Positions 16,331 to 26,881 of a stretch of 64,000 nucleotides of DNA are shown one piece after another; positions within the stretch are counted from its first letter, which is position 1; each line of letters opens with the position of its first letter. Made by a program: the position numbers and the translations under genes. The stretch comes from CAMAXB01 sp964476565 (lineage in GTDB: Bacteria > Verrucomicrobiota > Verrucomicrobiia > Opitutales > Opitutaceae): positions 1 through 64,000 of the forward strand of contig CAYZBG010000017.1 of assembly GCA_964476565.1 (NCBI GenBank), written 5' to 3'. The notes under the pieces were generated by a model that saw only the letters and a list, made by a program, of their open reading frames with translations, searched no databases and was not told the DNA's origin.

Positions 16331-17340
16331 TAGGGCGAAGCCGTCCCGCCGCGATTGGCCCGGCTGGCGTTGCGCAGGGCTTCGCCGATGTCGCGTTGTG
16401 CCTTCTGCTCGGCCTGGATCTGCTTGAGGCCCTCGAGTTGCGATTGGTTGAGCACGGACTGAGCCCGGGCGATCACCTCGTCGGTGATGCGAACCTGGCC
16501 GCCTTGCATGGCGCCGACCACGAAATCGCCACGGCCGGCAAACTCGGCACCTTCTCCCACCCGCGGAGTGCGGCTCCCGGTTTCCGCGAGGATGCGCACG
16601 AGCTGGTCCATCTGTGAACTCTGCAGGGGCGTGCTGGTGTAGCTCAGCTTGTTGGACAGCTGGCTGACCAGGGCGCGCTGCGGCTGGGTTTGCTCGTAAG
16701 TCTTGTACTCGGTGTAGGCCGCCTCGCCGAGCAGGCTGCGGATGCGCTCATCGGTCTGGGCCTGGGTTTCCTGCACCAGTTTGCGCAATTCGTCACGCGC
16801 CTCGCGGCCGTCGAGGCCCTGTTCGCGGGCGGCGGCCATGACGTCGGCGGCCGCGGTCTGGCGTTCGACCAGCAGGGCCTTGAACTCGTCCACCTGGGCC
16901 GGCGTGAGATTCAGGCGGCGGAAGAGGTCGGCGTAACGTTGGTCGAGCGCGCCCTTTTGCTGCGTGATCATGGCGCTCGCGAAGGCCGGATCCTGCATGA
17001 GGGTGACCAACGGGTTGCCGCGACGGCCGGGGCCGCCCGCGGGTCCGCCGCGACGCTCCGCGATCGCCGTGGTCTCGCCACTGGCGTCGGCGGGAGCGAC
17101 GTCGGCCGCGGGGGCCGGACCGGTGGGCTCGGCGAGGGGCTCGATCGGCGCCCGCTCGACGGCAGCGAGGCGGGCCTGCCATTCGGCGCGTTCGGCGGCG
17201 TTGCGCGCCGCGACGGCCTGCAACTCCTTGAGTTTCTGGTGTTGATGCCAGGCAAGTGCGCCTGCGCCGACCGTGGTGGCGGCGAGCAGGACAGTCAGGA
17301 GAACAAGGGGGGAGGCCTTCACGATAACAAGAAGACGCAC
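16330..17340 (-). CDS. membrane-anchored coiled-coil protein of unknown function
   Basis: A 336-residue protein with one N-terminal membrane helix (SPLVLLTVLLAATTVGAGA). A short coiled coil (HQKLKELQAVAARNAAERAEW) follows, then a proline/alanine linker. The predicted helical periplasmic domain contains LNLTPAQVDEFKALLVERQ, a pattern found in Spy/heavy-metal-resistance-like helical proteins and in many unnamed Verrucomicrobiota proteins. The start is GTG 17340; an alternative GTG at 17322 (MKASPLVLL) is as good. It lies 15 bp behind topB on the same strand, so it may be co-transcribed. Function unknown. Confidence 0.72.
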   Translation of the reverse strand: MRLLVIVKASPLVLLTVLLAATTVGAGALAWHQHQKLKELQAVAARNAAERAEWQARLAAVERAPIEPLAEPTGPAPAADVAPADASGETTAIAERRGGPAGGPGRRGNPLVTLMQDPAFASAMITQQKGALDQRYADLFRRLNLTPAQVDEFKALLVERQTAAADVMAAAREQGLDGREARDELRKLVQETQAQTDERIRSLLGEAAYTEYKTYEQTQPQRALVSQLSNKLSYTSTPLQSSQMDQLVRILAETGSRTPRVGEGAEFAGRGDFVVGAMQGGQVRITDEVIARAQSVLNQSQLEGLKQIQAEQKAQRDIGEALRNASRANRGGTASP

Positions 17341-17355
17341 ACCCCCCGGGGGCAG

Positions 17356-20151
17356 TTACCGGGCGGGGAAATCGAACTCGGCCTTCTTCTTGTCCTTCGA
17401 GAGCGCGAGGTGCGCGCTGAACGTCGTGCCGCGCTTGGACAGGAAGCCCTCGATCAGGCCGGTTTTGCCGGTTTCGAGCAGGCGTTCGATCTCTTCGGCG
17501 GGCAACTCCTTGCCGCAGAGGGTGCGTTTGACCTCGAAGACTGTGCGCGGGGAACCATCGGCCTGCGGCTTGACCACCACAAATGCGTCCTCCGTCTGGT
17601 AAAGTTCGCCGTCGTGGGCGCGGCTCTCGCCGAGTTTGAGCGCCTTGGTCAGGTCGAGCGGAGCCTTGGGCTTGCGCGGACCCTTGCCGGCGCCGCCTTC
17701 GCGCGGTTTGCGGGGCGGGAACTCCCAGGCGATCTTCGGACCCTGGCGCAGGAGGAACGCGTCGAAGGGCCGGCCCTTCTTGGAGATGAAGCCCTCGATC
17801 AGGCCAGTCTTGCCCTTCTCGATGAGGTCGATGGCCATCTCGCGCGTGATCGGCTTCTGGCACATGAGGCGGCCGACGCTGAACGTCTGTTTCCAGCCGT
17901 CGCCGTCGCGTTCGCGCAGCAGGTAATTGGTCGGACCTTCGCAGAGCTCGGCGCCGGTCTTCGGATCGGTCCAGAACGGTTCGAGCGTGTTGACGTCGAC
18001 CTTGCTGCCGAAATCGAGCTCCGCCTTCTTCTGGCCGGGCTTCTTCTCGTCGTCGACGATGCGGATTTTCGAGGGGAAACGGTTGCCGGTCTTGGCCGAC
18101 ACAAATCCGTCGAGCGGACCGATCTCTCCCGTCGCGACGAGGGCGCGCACCTCGGCTTCGTCGAGTTTGCGGCCGCTCATCACCTTGTAGACCGTGAGCG
18201 TGCCGTCCTGCGACTTGAAGCCGCGCAGGGTCTCGTACATCGGCTTGCCGTCGGTGGGCGAGACGATGTCGGTGAGGCGCGAGTTGGACTCGTCTTCCTC
18301 GAAGGTCTTCGTGCGTTCGACGATGCCCTTGGTGACCTCGACGATCTCGCCCATGAACTGGGAGCGGGGGAACCGGCCCTGTTCCATCTGGCGCAGTTTG
18401 TACTCCCACTGGCCGGTCATGTCCGGCTTGGTCAGGGCGTCGGCCTTCACCGCGGTGAGAAACTCGAGCAGCGACTCGGCCTTCGTGGTCGGCACGAGTT
18501 CGCGCTGATTGCGCTCGAGGTACTTCTGGTTGATGAGGCCTTCGATCGTGTCGGCGCGCGTTGCCGGCGTGCCGAGGCCACGTTCCTTCATCGCCTCTGC
18601 GAGTTCCTCGTCGTCGACGAGCTTGCCGGCGCCTTCCATGGCGGAGAGCAGCGTCGCTTCCGTATAGCGCGGCGGCGGCTTGGTCGTCTCCGCGTGCAAC
18701 TTGGCCTCGACCGTGAGCGCCTTGGCGCCGTCCTCGGCGGTGAGCGCGGGGAGGGCCTTGGAGTCCGGCGAATCGTCGTCGACCGTAGCCTTGCCGTAAA
18801 CGGCGAGCCAGCCGGGCACGGTCAGCACCTTGCCCTCGGTCTTGAAGTCGTGTCCGGGGGCGACCGTGCTGATGCGCGTGGTGACGTCGAACTCGGCGGA
18901 CGGGAAGAAGGTCGCGACGAAGCGGCGCGCGATCATGTCGTAGATCTTGGCCTCCATCTCGTCGAGGTTGCCCGGCACCGTCGTGGTCGGGATGATGGCA
19001 AAGTGGTCCGAGATCTGCGCGTTGTTGAAGATGCGCTTGTTGGGCCGGAGCCAGCCCTCGTTGAGCACGGTCTGCGCGTGCTTGCCGAGATCGCCGGGCA
19101 GCACGGACAGCGTCTGCCGGCAGGTGGGAATGTAGTCCTCGGGCAGGGCGCGCGAATCGGTACGGGGGTAGGTGATGACCTTGTGCCGCTCGTACAACGC
19201 CTGAGCGATCTGGAGCGTGCGCCGGGCGGGCAGACCGAAGCGACCGTTGGCCTCGCGCTGCAAGGTGGTGAGGTCGTAAAGGCGCGGGCTGGCCTGGCTC
19301 GAGGCCTTCTTTTCCTCGCGCACGGCGGCGGGCGGCTTGCCGGCGCAGGCGGCGAGCACGGCCTCGGCAACGGCCTGGTCCCAGACGCGATCGATGCGGT
19401 CGTGTTCGTCGTTCTCCGCCTTCTTGAACTGGGGACGCTGGTAGGTGCCTTCGTAGGTGCCCTTGGCGATCTGGAACTGGGCGGTGATGCGCCAGAACGG
19501 ACGCGGCTTGAAATTCCGGATCTCAAGTTCGCGGGCGAAGACGATGGCGAGGGTCGGGGTCTGCACGCGACCGACGGAGGCCACGTTGCCCGCGCGGGAG
19601 CCGAACATGCGCTTGGTGATGGCGCGCGTGCCGTTGATGCCGATGAGCCAGTCGCTCTCGCTGCGGCAGCGGGCGGCGTCGGCCAGGCCGGCCATCTGTT
19701 CTCCGTCGCGCAGATTCTTGAAGGCGGCCTGGATGCCCTCGGTCGTCATCGTCTGCATCCAGGCGCGCTTCACGGGCAGCTTCGTCTTGGCGAGCTGGTA
19801 CAGGTAGGCGAAGATGAGCTCGCCCTCGCGCCCGGCGTCACAGGCGTTGATCACCTGGTCGATGTCCTTCCGCGCGAGCAGCTTCTTCAGCTGGTCGAAG
19901 CGGTCTTTCGAATCGGCAATGGGCTTGAGGCCAAATTTTTCCGGAATGATTGGCAGCGTCTCCAGCCGCCAGAATCCGTACTTCTTCTTGTCGATGTCCT
20001 CCGGCATCTCGAGTTCCACGAGGTGGCCGACCGCCGACGAGATCACGAACTCGTCGTTTTCATAGTGGTCGCCTTTTTTTGGAACTTTGCCGAGCGCACG
20101 GGCCAGATCGGCCGCGACGGACGGCTTCTCGGCGATGATGAGAGACTTCAT
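17356..20151 (-). CDS. topB: DNA topoisomerase III with C-terminal zinc-free repeat domains
   Basis: A 931-residue type IA topoisomerase that decatenates DNA by single-strand passage. The Toprim domain is at the N-terminus (IIAEKPSVAADLARAL; acidic DAGREGE near residue 105). The catalytic tyrosine in ITYPRTDSRALP is residue 328. The GAGKLVDDEELAEAMKERGLG motif is present. E. coli TopB has 653 residues; here the extra C-terminus carries three copies of a Toprim_Crpt-like repeat. The copies end in PLDGFVSAKTGNRF, LIEGFISKKGRPF and LIEGFLSKRGTTF. No zinc-finger cysteines are seen there. Start ATG 20151 (MKSLIIAEKP). Confidence 0.95.
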   Translation of the reverse strand: MKSLIIAEKPSVAADLARALGKVPKKGDHYENDEFVISSAVGHLVELEMPEDIDKKKYGFWRLETLPIIPEKFGLKPIADSKDRFDQLKKLLARKDIDQVINACDAGREGELIFAYLYQLAKTKLPVKRAWMQTMTTEGIQAAFKNLRDGEQMAGLADAARCRSESDWLIGINGTRAITKRMFGSRAGNVASVGRVQTPTLAIVFARELEIRNFKPRPFWRITAQFQIAKGTYEGTYQRPQFKKAENDEHDRIDRVWDQAVAEAVLAACAGKPPAAVREEKKASSQASPRLYDLTTLQREANGRFGLPARRTLQIAQALYERHKVITYPRTDSRALPEDYIPTCRQTLSVLPGDLGKHAQTVLNEGWLRPNKRIFNNAQISDHFAIIPTTTVPGNLDEMEAKIYDMIARRFVATFFPSAEFDVTTRISTVAPGHDFKTEGKVLTVPGWLAVYGKATVDDDSPDSKALPALTAEDGAKALTVEAKLHAETTKPPPRYTEATLLSAMEGAGKLVDDEELAEAMKERGLGTPATRADTIEGLINQKYLERNQRELVPTTKAESLLEFLTAVKADALTKPDMTGQWEYKLRQMEQGRFPRSQFMGEIVEVTKGIVERTKTFEEDESNSRLTDIVSPTDGKPMYETLRGFKSQDGTLTVYKVMSGRKLDEAEVRALVATGEIGPLDGFVSAKTGNRFPSKIRIVDDEKKPGQKKAELDFGSKVDVNTLEPFWTDPKTGAELCEGPTNYLLRERDGDGWKQTFSVGRLMCQKPITREMAIDLIEKGKTGLIEGFISKKGRPFDAFLLRQGPKIAWEFPPRKPREGGAGKGPRKPKAPLDLTKALKLGESRAHDGELYQTEDAFVVVKPQADGSPRTVFEVKRTLCGKELPAEEIERLLETGKTGLIEGFLSKRGTTFSAHLALSKDKKKAEFDFPAR

Positions 20152-20284
20152 GAAGACGCGAGCGGTTACGCCCCGTCGCGGCGAATTTCAAGACATAGTT
20201 TTGCGACGGCGTTCCGGCGCCAGTCGGAAAGCGTGCGGATTTGTGATTCCCACCGCGCTCTGGCGCGGGCATCGATGAGGTCGC

Positions 20285-21604
20285 ATGACGTTCAGTTCCC
20301 TTGGCTTGTCCGATCCCCTGGTGCGCGCGGTCACGGAGTCGCGTTACCTGACGCCGACGCCGGTGCAGGCCGCGGCGATTCCGCCGATTCTCGGCGGGGC
20401 GGACGTGCTCGTCTCGGCGCAGACCGGCTCGGGCAAGACGGCCGCGTACGTGCTGCCTGTGCTCGAACGCCTCGCGGCGGACCGGCGTGCGGTGCGTCAT
20501 GCGCGCGTGCTCGTGCTCGTGCCGACGCGGGAACTCGCCGTGCAGGTCGGGGCGGCGATTCGCACCTACGCGCGTTTTTTCGCCCGGCCCTTTCGCACCC
20601 AGGTTCTCTTTGGCGGCGTGTCGCTCAATCCGCAGATGATGGCGCTGCGCGGTGGCGCGGATTTCGTCGTGGCCTCGCCGGGCCGTCTGCTCGACCTCGT
20701 TGCCCGCAACGCCCTCAAACTCGGTGAGGTGGAAACGCTCGTGCTTGACGAAGCGGATCGGCTGCTCGCCGCCGGGTTCGCCGACGAACTCGCGGCCGTG
20801 CTGCGCCAGCTGCCGGCGCGCCGCCAGAACCTGCTTTTCTCTGCCACGATGCCGCCGGAGGTGGAGACGCTCGCGGCGCAGCTGTTGCGCTCGCCCGTGC
20901 GCATCGACGTGCCGTCCGCGCCCGAGACCGCGCCCGACATCCGGCAGCGCGTGATCGAGGTGGACGCGCCCCGGCGCACGCAGTTGCTCATCCGCCTGAT
21001 CCGGGAAGCCGGCTGGAAACGCGTACTGGTGTTTGTGGCGACCAAGTACGCCACCGAGCATGTCGCGGAGAAACTGCGCAAAGCCGGACTGAATGCGGGC
21101 GCGTTGCACGGCGACCTCAGTCAAGGCACGCGCATGAGCGTCCTCGACGACTTCGCTGCGGGTCGGCTCGCGGTCCTGCTGGCGACGGATGTGGCGGCGC
21201 GCGGACTCGACATCGTCGGGCTGCCGGCGGTGGTGAACTTCGACTTGCCGCGCTCGACCGATGATTACCTGCACCGGATCGGACGGACGGGCCGCGCCGG
21301 GGCGACCGGCACTGCGGTGAGTTTTGTCAGCGCGGCCACGCACGCCCATTTCCGGCTGATCGAGAAACGCCACGGACTCGACCTGCCGCGCGAACAGGTG
21401 CCCGGCTTCGAGCCCGCCGAACTCGCGGTTCCTCCGCCGCCCACGGGCGGAGTGAAAGGCCGGCGCAAGAGCAAGAAGGACAAGGCCCGCGAGGCGGCCG
21501 GCCAAGAGACCCGTCCGCGGGTGGAGGATCCGGCGCGGCTGGTGCCGACCGTGTCATGGACACGGCGTCTGCGATCCGACCGACCGCGCCCGCCCGGGCG
21601 TTGA
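20285..21604 (+). CDS. DEAD-box ATP-dependent RNA helicase, RhlE-like
   Basis: A 439-residue RNA helicase that unwinds structured RNA during ribosome assembly or decay. It has the Q motif (FSSLGL, then PTPVQAAAIP), motif I AQTGSGKT, Ia PTREL, II DEAD, III SAT, V ATDVAARGLD and VI HRIGRTGR. The C-terminal 60 residues are basic and disordered (GRRKSKKDKAREAAGQ), as in RhlE types. Start ATG 20285. It is divergent from topB across 133 bp that should hold both promoters. No partner gene is evident. Confidence 0.95.
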   Translation: MTFSSLGLSDPLVRAVTESRYLTPTPVQAAAIPPILGGADVLVSAQTGSGKTAAYVLPVLERLAADRRAVRHARVLVLVPTRELAVQVGAAIRTYARFFARPFRTQVLFGGVSLNPQMMALRGGADFVVASPGRLLDLVARNALKLGEVETLVLDEADRLLAAGFADELAAVLRQLPARRQNLLFSATMPPEVETLAAQLLRSPVRIDVPSAPETAPDIRQRVIEVDAPRRTQLLIRLIREAGWKRVLVFVATKYATEHVAEKLRKAGLNAGALHGDLSQGTRMSVLDDFAAGRLAVLLATDVAARGLDIVGLPAVVNFDLPRSTDDYLHRIGRTGRAGATGTAVSFVSAATHAHFRLIEKRHGLDLPREQVPGFEPAELAVPPPPTGGVKGRRKSKKDKAREAAGQETRPRVEDPARLVPTVSWTRRLRSDRPRPPGR

Positions 21605-21671
21605 ACTATCTAAGCGAACTCGCGTCGTGCGTCGCTTGCCGTCGGGCGCCGGGTGGAATAACGCCTGATCG

Positions 21672-23345
21672 ATGCGCTTCACCCGTTGCCCCGCCTGGGT
21701 TGCCCTGATCATGTTTGCGGCGTTTGCCCCCGTCGCGCCCGCCGCTCTGCCCGCACCCGATCCGGACGACGGCGGACTCATCCTACCGCCCGGCTTCCGC
21801 GCGCTGGTGGTGGCGGACAACGTCGTCGTCGGCGAGCGGGTGGGCAACACGCCGGAGCGTCTGCGTCATCTGGTCGTGGCGCCGAACGGCGACCTCTACG
21901 CCAAGGGGAAATTTGGCCGGCTCTACGCGCTGCGCGACACCGACGGCGACGGCCGGATGGACGTAATCGAGCGGTTCGGGCCAGGCGACGGGGGCACGCA
22001 TGTCGCGCTGCACCAAGGCTGGCTTTACCACTCCTCCCGCACGGCGGTGTACCGGCACCCGTACCGCGACGGTGAGTTGGTGCCGTCGGGACCGATGGAA
22101 ACGATCGTGTCCGGCCTGCCGGCCGAGCGCGACCACGACGCCAAGGCGTTCGCGTTCGACGAGGCCGGCGGCATGCTGGTCGAGATTGGTTCGCCCTACA
22201 ACGTATACGCCGACGGCGACCGCCGGCTCGGGGCCAAGGGGAAGGACGCCACCGAGTTCCTCAAGACTTACGGCGGCTTCTGGCGTTTCGACGCGGCCAA
22301 GAATGGCCAGACCCAGGCCGATGGCGTCCGCGTTGCCACCGGACAACGCCACGCGCTCGCCCTCGCATGGCATCCGGTCGCGAAGACCTTCTTCATGGTC
22401 CAGATGGGACGCGACAACCTGAACGTCGTCGCACCTGAATTCTACGACGAACTCGACAACGCCGAGCGGGTGTCAGAGGTGATGCACGAAGTCCGCGCCG
22501 GTTCTGACTTCGGCTGGCCTTACACTTACTACGATCCGATCAAGAAGGCGCACATGATCGCGCCGGAGTTTGGCGGCGACAACCGCCGCCGCGCGCCCGA
22601 CGGCACCTACGACCGGCCGGTGGTGGCGTTTCCTGGTCACTGGGCCCCGCTCGGGATGACGGTGTACAGCGGCACGCAATTTCCGGCGAAGTACCGTCAC
22701 GGCTTCTTTGTCACGTTCCACGGTTCCTGGAACCGCGCGCCCCGTTATCAGGCCGGCTATCAGGTGGCCTTCGTGCCGGTCGATGAGAACGGGCGTCCGA
22801 CCGGCGCCTACGAAACCTTTGCCGACAACTTTGCCCAACGGACGCAGTTCGTCGCGGCGCGGGATGCGCGGCACCGGCCCGGCGGGGTGGCGGAAGGACC
22901 GGACGGATCGCTCTACGTGACCGACACCGTGCGCGGGCGGATCTGGCGGATCATCTACACCGGGGAAACGTCGCCCGGCGCGGCCACGCCCGCACCGCCC
23001 CGCGCGGTGGAGGCGGCGGCGCTGCCGGCGACGGACGCCCCGGGCGCACGCACGTACCAGCTTGTGTGCGCGGCCTGTCACATGCCGAACGGCACTGGCG
23101 TGCCCGGCATGCAGCCGGCTTTGGCGGGCAGCGCGGTGGTGGCGGGCGATCCGGCGCGGCTCATCGATGTGCTCCTGCGTGGACCAGCGGCGGTGCTGCC
23201 GCCGGATCGGGAGAAGTTTGGTACAGTCATGCCGCCCTTCGCTGCGCTGAGCGACGAGGAGATCGCGGCGGTGGCGACCTTCGTGCGCCGGCAGTTTGCG
23301 TCCGCCGGGGACGTCACGCCCGCAGACGTCAAGGCGCGCCGCTGA
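21672..23345 (+). CDS. PQQ-type sugar/sorbosone dehydrogenase fused to cytochrome c
   Basis: A 557-residue periplasmic oxidoreductase. A signal peptide (MRFTRCPAWVALIMFAAFA) is followed by a beta-propeller of the soluble glucose/L-sorbosone dehydrogenase type. Its blocks are LRHLVVAPNGDLYAKG, GFWRFDA, ATGQRHALALAWHP, GSDFGWPYTYYD, FHGSWNRAPRYQ and GPDGSLYVTDT. A C-terminal cytochrome c domain has the haem motif CAACH with Cys466, and an axial-methionine candidate in GTVMPPFAALSDEE. It would pass electrons from sugar oxidation straight to the respiratory chain. PQQ dependence is inferred from the family. It is convergent with the cyclase gene. Confidence 0.88.
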   Translation: MRFTRCPAWVALIMFAAFAPVAPAALPAPDPDDGGLILPPGFRALVVADNVVVGERVGNTPERLRHLVVAPNGDLYAKGKFGRLYALRDTDGDGRMDVIERFGPGDGGTHVALHQGWLYHSSRTAVYRHPYRDGELVPSGPMETIVSGLPAERDHDAKAFAFDEAGGMLVEIGSPYNVYADGDRRLGAKGKDATEFLKTYGGFWRFDAAKNGQTQADGVRVATGQRHALALAWHPVAKTFFMVQMGRDNLNVVAPEFYDELDNAERVSEVMHEVRAGSDFGWPYTYYDPIKKAHMIAPEFGGDNRRRAPDGTYDRPVVAFPGHWAPLGMTVYSGTQFPAKYRHGFFVTFHGSWNRAPRYQAGYQVAFVPVDENGRPTGAYETFADNFAQRTQFVAARDARHRPGGVAEGPDGSLYVTDTVRGRIWRIIYTGETSPGAATPAPPRAVEAAALPATDAPGARTYQLVCAACHMPNGTGVPGMQPALAGSAVVAGDPARLIDVLLRGPAAVLPPDREKFGTVMPPFAALSDEEIAAVATFVRRQFASAGDVTPADVKARR

Positions 23346-23360
23346 CCGGCGCGGGCGAGG

Positions 23361-24893
23361 TCAGGACGAAGCGCGGCCGAGCAGGCGGTAGGCCATGATC
23401 TCGCCGCGGTTCTTGAGTTCGATCAGGCCGCGCGGCTCGAGCAGGAACTGGGAGGAGATGCGTTCCGCGGTGGAGGCGGACACCTGCGGGATGCCGGTTT
23501 CGCCGAGGTTTTCGAGGCGGTTCGCAATGTTCACCGTGTCGCCCCACAGGTCGTAGGCAAACTTGCGGAAGCCGATGATGCCGGCGACCACGGGGCCGGT
23601 GTGGATGCCGATGCGGACGCTCCAGCGCAGGTGATTCCGCCGGTTGAAATTGTCGATGATGTCGAGCATCTCCAGCGCCATCTCCGCGCAGAGGGCGGCG
23701 TGGTTTTTCTCCGGCACCGGCACGCCGCTCACGGCCATGAACGCATCGCCGATGGTCTTGATTTTCTCGACCCCGAGCCGGTCGGCGAGGTGGTCGAAGT
23801 CGGAAAACACTTCCGAGAGCAAGGCAACGGTGCGCCCGGGTGCGAGGGTGGAGGCGATGCGGGTGAAGCCGACGATGTCGGCGAACAGCACGGTCGCCTC
23901 CTGCACGGCATCGACGATGGCAAAATCGCCTTTGCGCAACCGGTCGCAGACCGCGCGGGGCAGGATGCTCTGGAGCAGGCTCTCGGAGCGGGCGCGTTCT
24001 GCTTGGAGTTCGACGAGGTGGGCGCGTTCCTGGTCGCGCAGGCGCTTTTTCACCAGGGCGGAACCGAGGCGGGCCTGCAGAAGCCGCGGGTCGAACGGCT
24101 TCGGAATGTAGTCGTCCGCGCCGGCCTCGAGACAGCGCACCGTGCTCGCGACATCGTCGAGCGACGTCAGCATGAGGACCGGCACGTGTTGCAGGGTCGG
24201 ATCCGCCTTGATGCGGTCGAGGGTCTGAAAGCCGTCGAGCTCGGGCATGAGAATGTCGAGCAGCACGAGATCGAACTTTCCCTGGGCGAGCAGGTCGAGG
24301 GCTTCGCGGCCGTTGGCGGCGCCGGTGACGGTGCAGCCGAGTCGCCCGAGCCGGCGGGCGAGCAGATCCCGGTTGCCGGGATCGTCGTCGACAATCAGCA
24401 GGTGTCCGGCGAGCGCTGGTCCGCCGCTGGGCTCGGTGGACGCTGGCGTGGGCGACCGGGTCGACGACACGGTGCCGGGGACCATGAGGTCCCGGTCGAG
24501 CAGGGCGCGCAGGTTGCCGGCGGCGAGGCCGATCTTGTCGAGATCCGAGATGACCTCGATGAGGGAGAACGTGCGGGCGGTTTCTAGGCACAGGTCGCGT
24601 TGGGCGACGAGATTGCGGATGGGGTCGAGCAGGTCGGCGCGCAGGGCCGCCACTTCGGGTTCGGTCGCTGCTGTCCGGCCGGGGGCGAGGGCGGTGTTGA
24701 CCCGGGCCAGCACGGCGCCGCCTGCGGCCTGGAGGCGCAGCAGGTCGTCGCGGAACGGCGCCGGGGCGGCACCGCCCAGCGTCTCGAGCAGCATGTCGCT
24801 GTATCCAATGATCTGATTCAGCGGGGTGCGCAGGTCATGCCGCAGGTGGCGCCACGGGTCGGCGGGTGCGGCATCGGTCGGGGCGGTGTTCAT
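23361..24893 (-). CDS. class III adenylate cyclase with orphan DHp and receiver domains
   Basis: A 510-residue signalling protein with an unusual order. Residues about 10-120 are a histidine-kinase-type dimerisation/phosphoacceptor domain (HDLRTPLNQIIGYSDMLLE) with no ATPase domain. Residues about 165-290 are a receiver (LLIVDDDPGNRD; phosphoacceptor in LVLLDILMPELDG). Residues about 330-505 are a cyclase homology domain. Cyclase residues fit ATP as substrate: metal D in LFADIVGFTR, K in EKIKTIGD, D in YDLWGDTVN, and the transition-state R in NIANRLE. Start ATG 24893 overlaps the stop of the receiver gene by four bases (ATGA). The frame open upstream is not used. Confidence 0.88.
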   Translation of the reverse strand: MNTAPTDAAPADPWRHLRHDLRTPLNQIIGYSDMLLETLGGAAPAPFRDDLLRLQAAGGAVLARVNTALAPGRTAATEPEVAALRADLLDPIRNLVAQRDLCLETARTFSLIEVISDLDKIGLAAGNLRALLDRDLMVPGTVSSTRSPTPASTEPSGGPALAGHLLIVDDDPGNRDLLARRLGRLGCTVTGAANGREALDLLAQGKFDLVLLDILMPELDGFQTLDRIKADPTLQHVPVLMLTSLDDVASTVRCLEAGADDYIPKPFDPRLLQARLGSALVKKRLRDQERAHLVELQAERARSESLLQSILPRAVCDRLRKGDFAIVDAVQEATVLFADIVGFTRIASTLAPGRTVALLSEVFSDFDHLADRLGVEKIKTIGDAFMAVSGVPVPEKNHAALCAEMALEMLDIIDNFNRRNHLRWSVRIGIHTGPVVAGIIGFRKFAYDLWGDTVNIANRLENLGETGIPQVSASTAERISSQFLLEPRGLIELKNRGEIMAYRLLGRASS

Positions 24894-25264
24894 GGCCGGG
24901 GGAGGGCGAGCAGACGTTCGATCTTCTGGAGCAGGGAACCGAGTTCGACGGGTTTGGGCTCGAACTCGTTGCAACCGGCCTCGAGCGCGCGCTCACGGTC
25001 CTCGGCGAGCGCGTGGGCGGTGAGGGCGATGATCGGAAGCGCGGCGGTGGCCGGGTCGGCCTTGAGGCGGCGGCTCGCCTCCCAGCCGTCGAGCCCCGGC
25101 AGGCTCATGTCCATCAGGATCAGGTCGGGCAACCGTTCCCGGACGAGCCGAAGACCGAGGTCCGCATCCTCGGCGAGCACCACGGTGTAGCCGCGCTTCT
25201 CGAGCCGACGCGACAGCATGTCGCGGTTCAACTCATGGTCCTCGATCAGGAGCAGCGTGGGCAC
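24890..25264 (-). CDS. stand-alone response regulator receiver
   Basis: A 124-residue single-domain receiver, CheY/DivK-like. The acidic pair is in LLLIEDHELNRD, the phosphoacceptor is in LILMDMSLPGLDG, the conserved Thr is in ALTAHAL, and the Lys is in FEPKPVE. The start is GTG 25264, 9 bp after the kinase stop, and its own stop overlaps the cyclase start. It is probably a phosphotransfer intermediate between the kinase at 25274 and the downstream cyclase, but this is inferred from gene order only. Confidence 0.92.
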   Translation of the reverse strand: MPTLLLIEDHELNRDMLSRRLEKRGYTVVLAEDADLGLRLVRERLPDLILMDMSLPGLDGWEASRRLKADPATAALPIIALTAHALAEDRERALEAGCNEFEPKPVELGSLLQKIERLLALPRP

Positions 25265-25273
25265 GGGAGGTGG

Positions 25274-26875
<1,602 letters not shown>

Positions 26876-26881
26876 GGCGCG

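Noticed and set aside
16690..20727. Open frame of 1345 codons on the plus strand
   Set aside because: It runs antisense through the unknown membrane protein and topB and into the helicase gene. No domain is recognisable, and topB is certain on the other strand.
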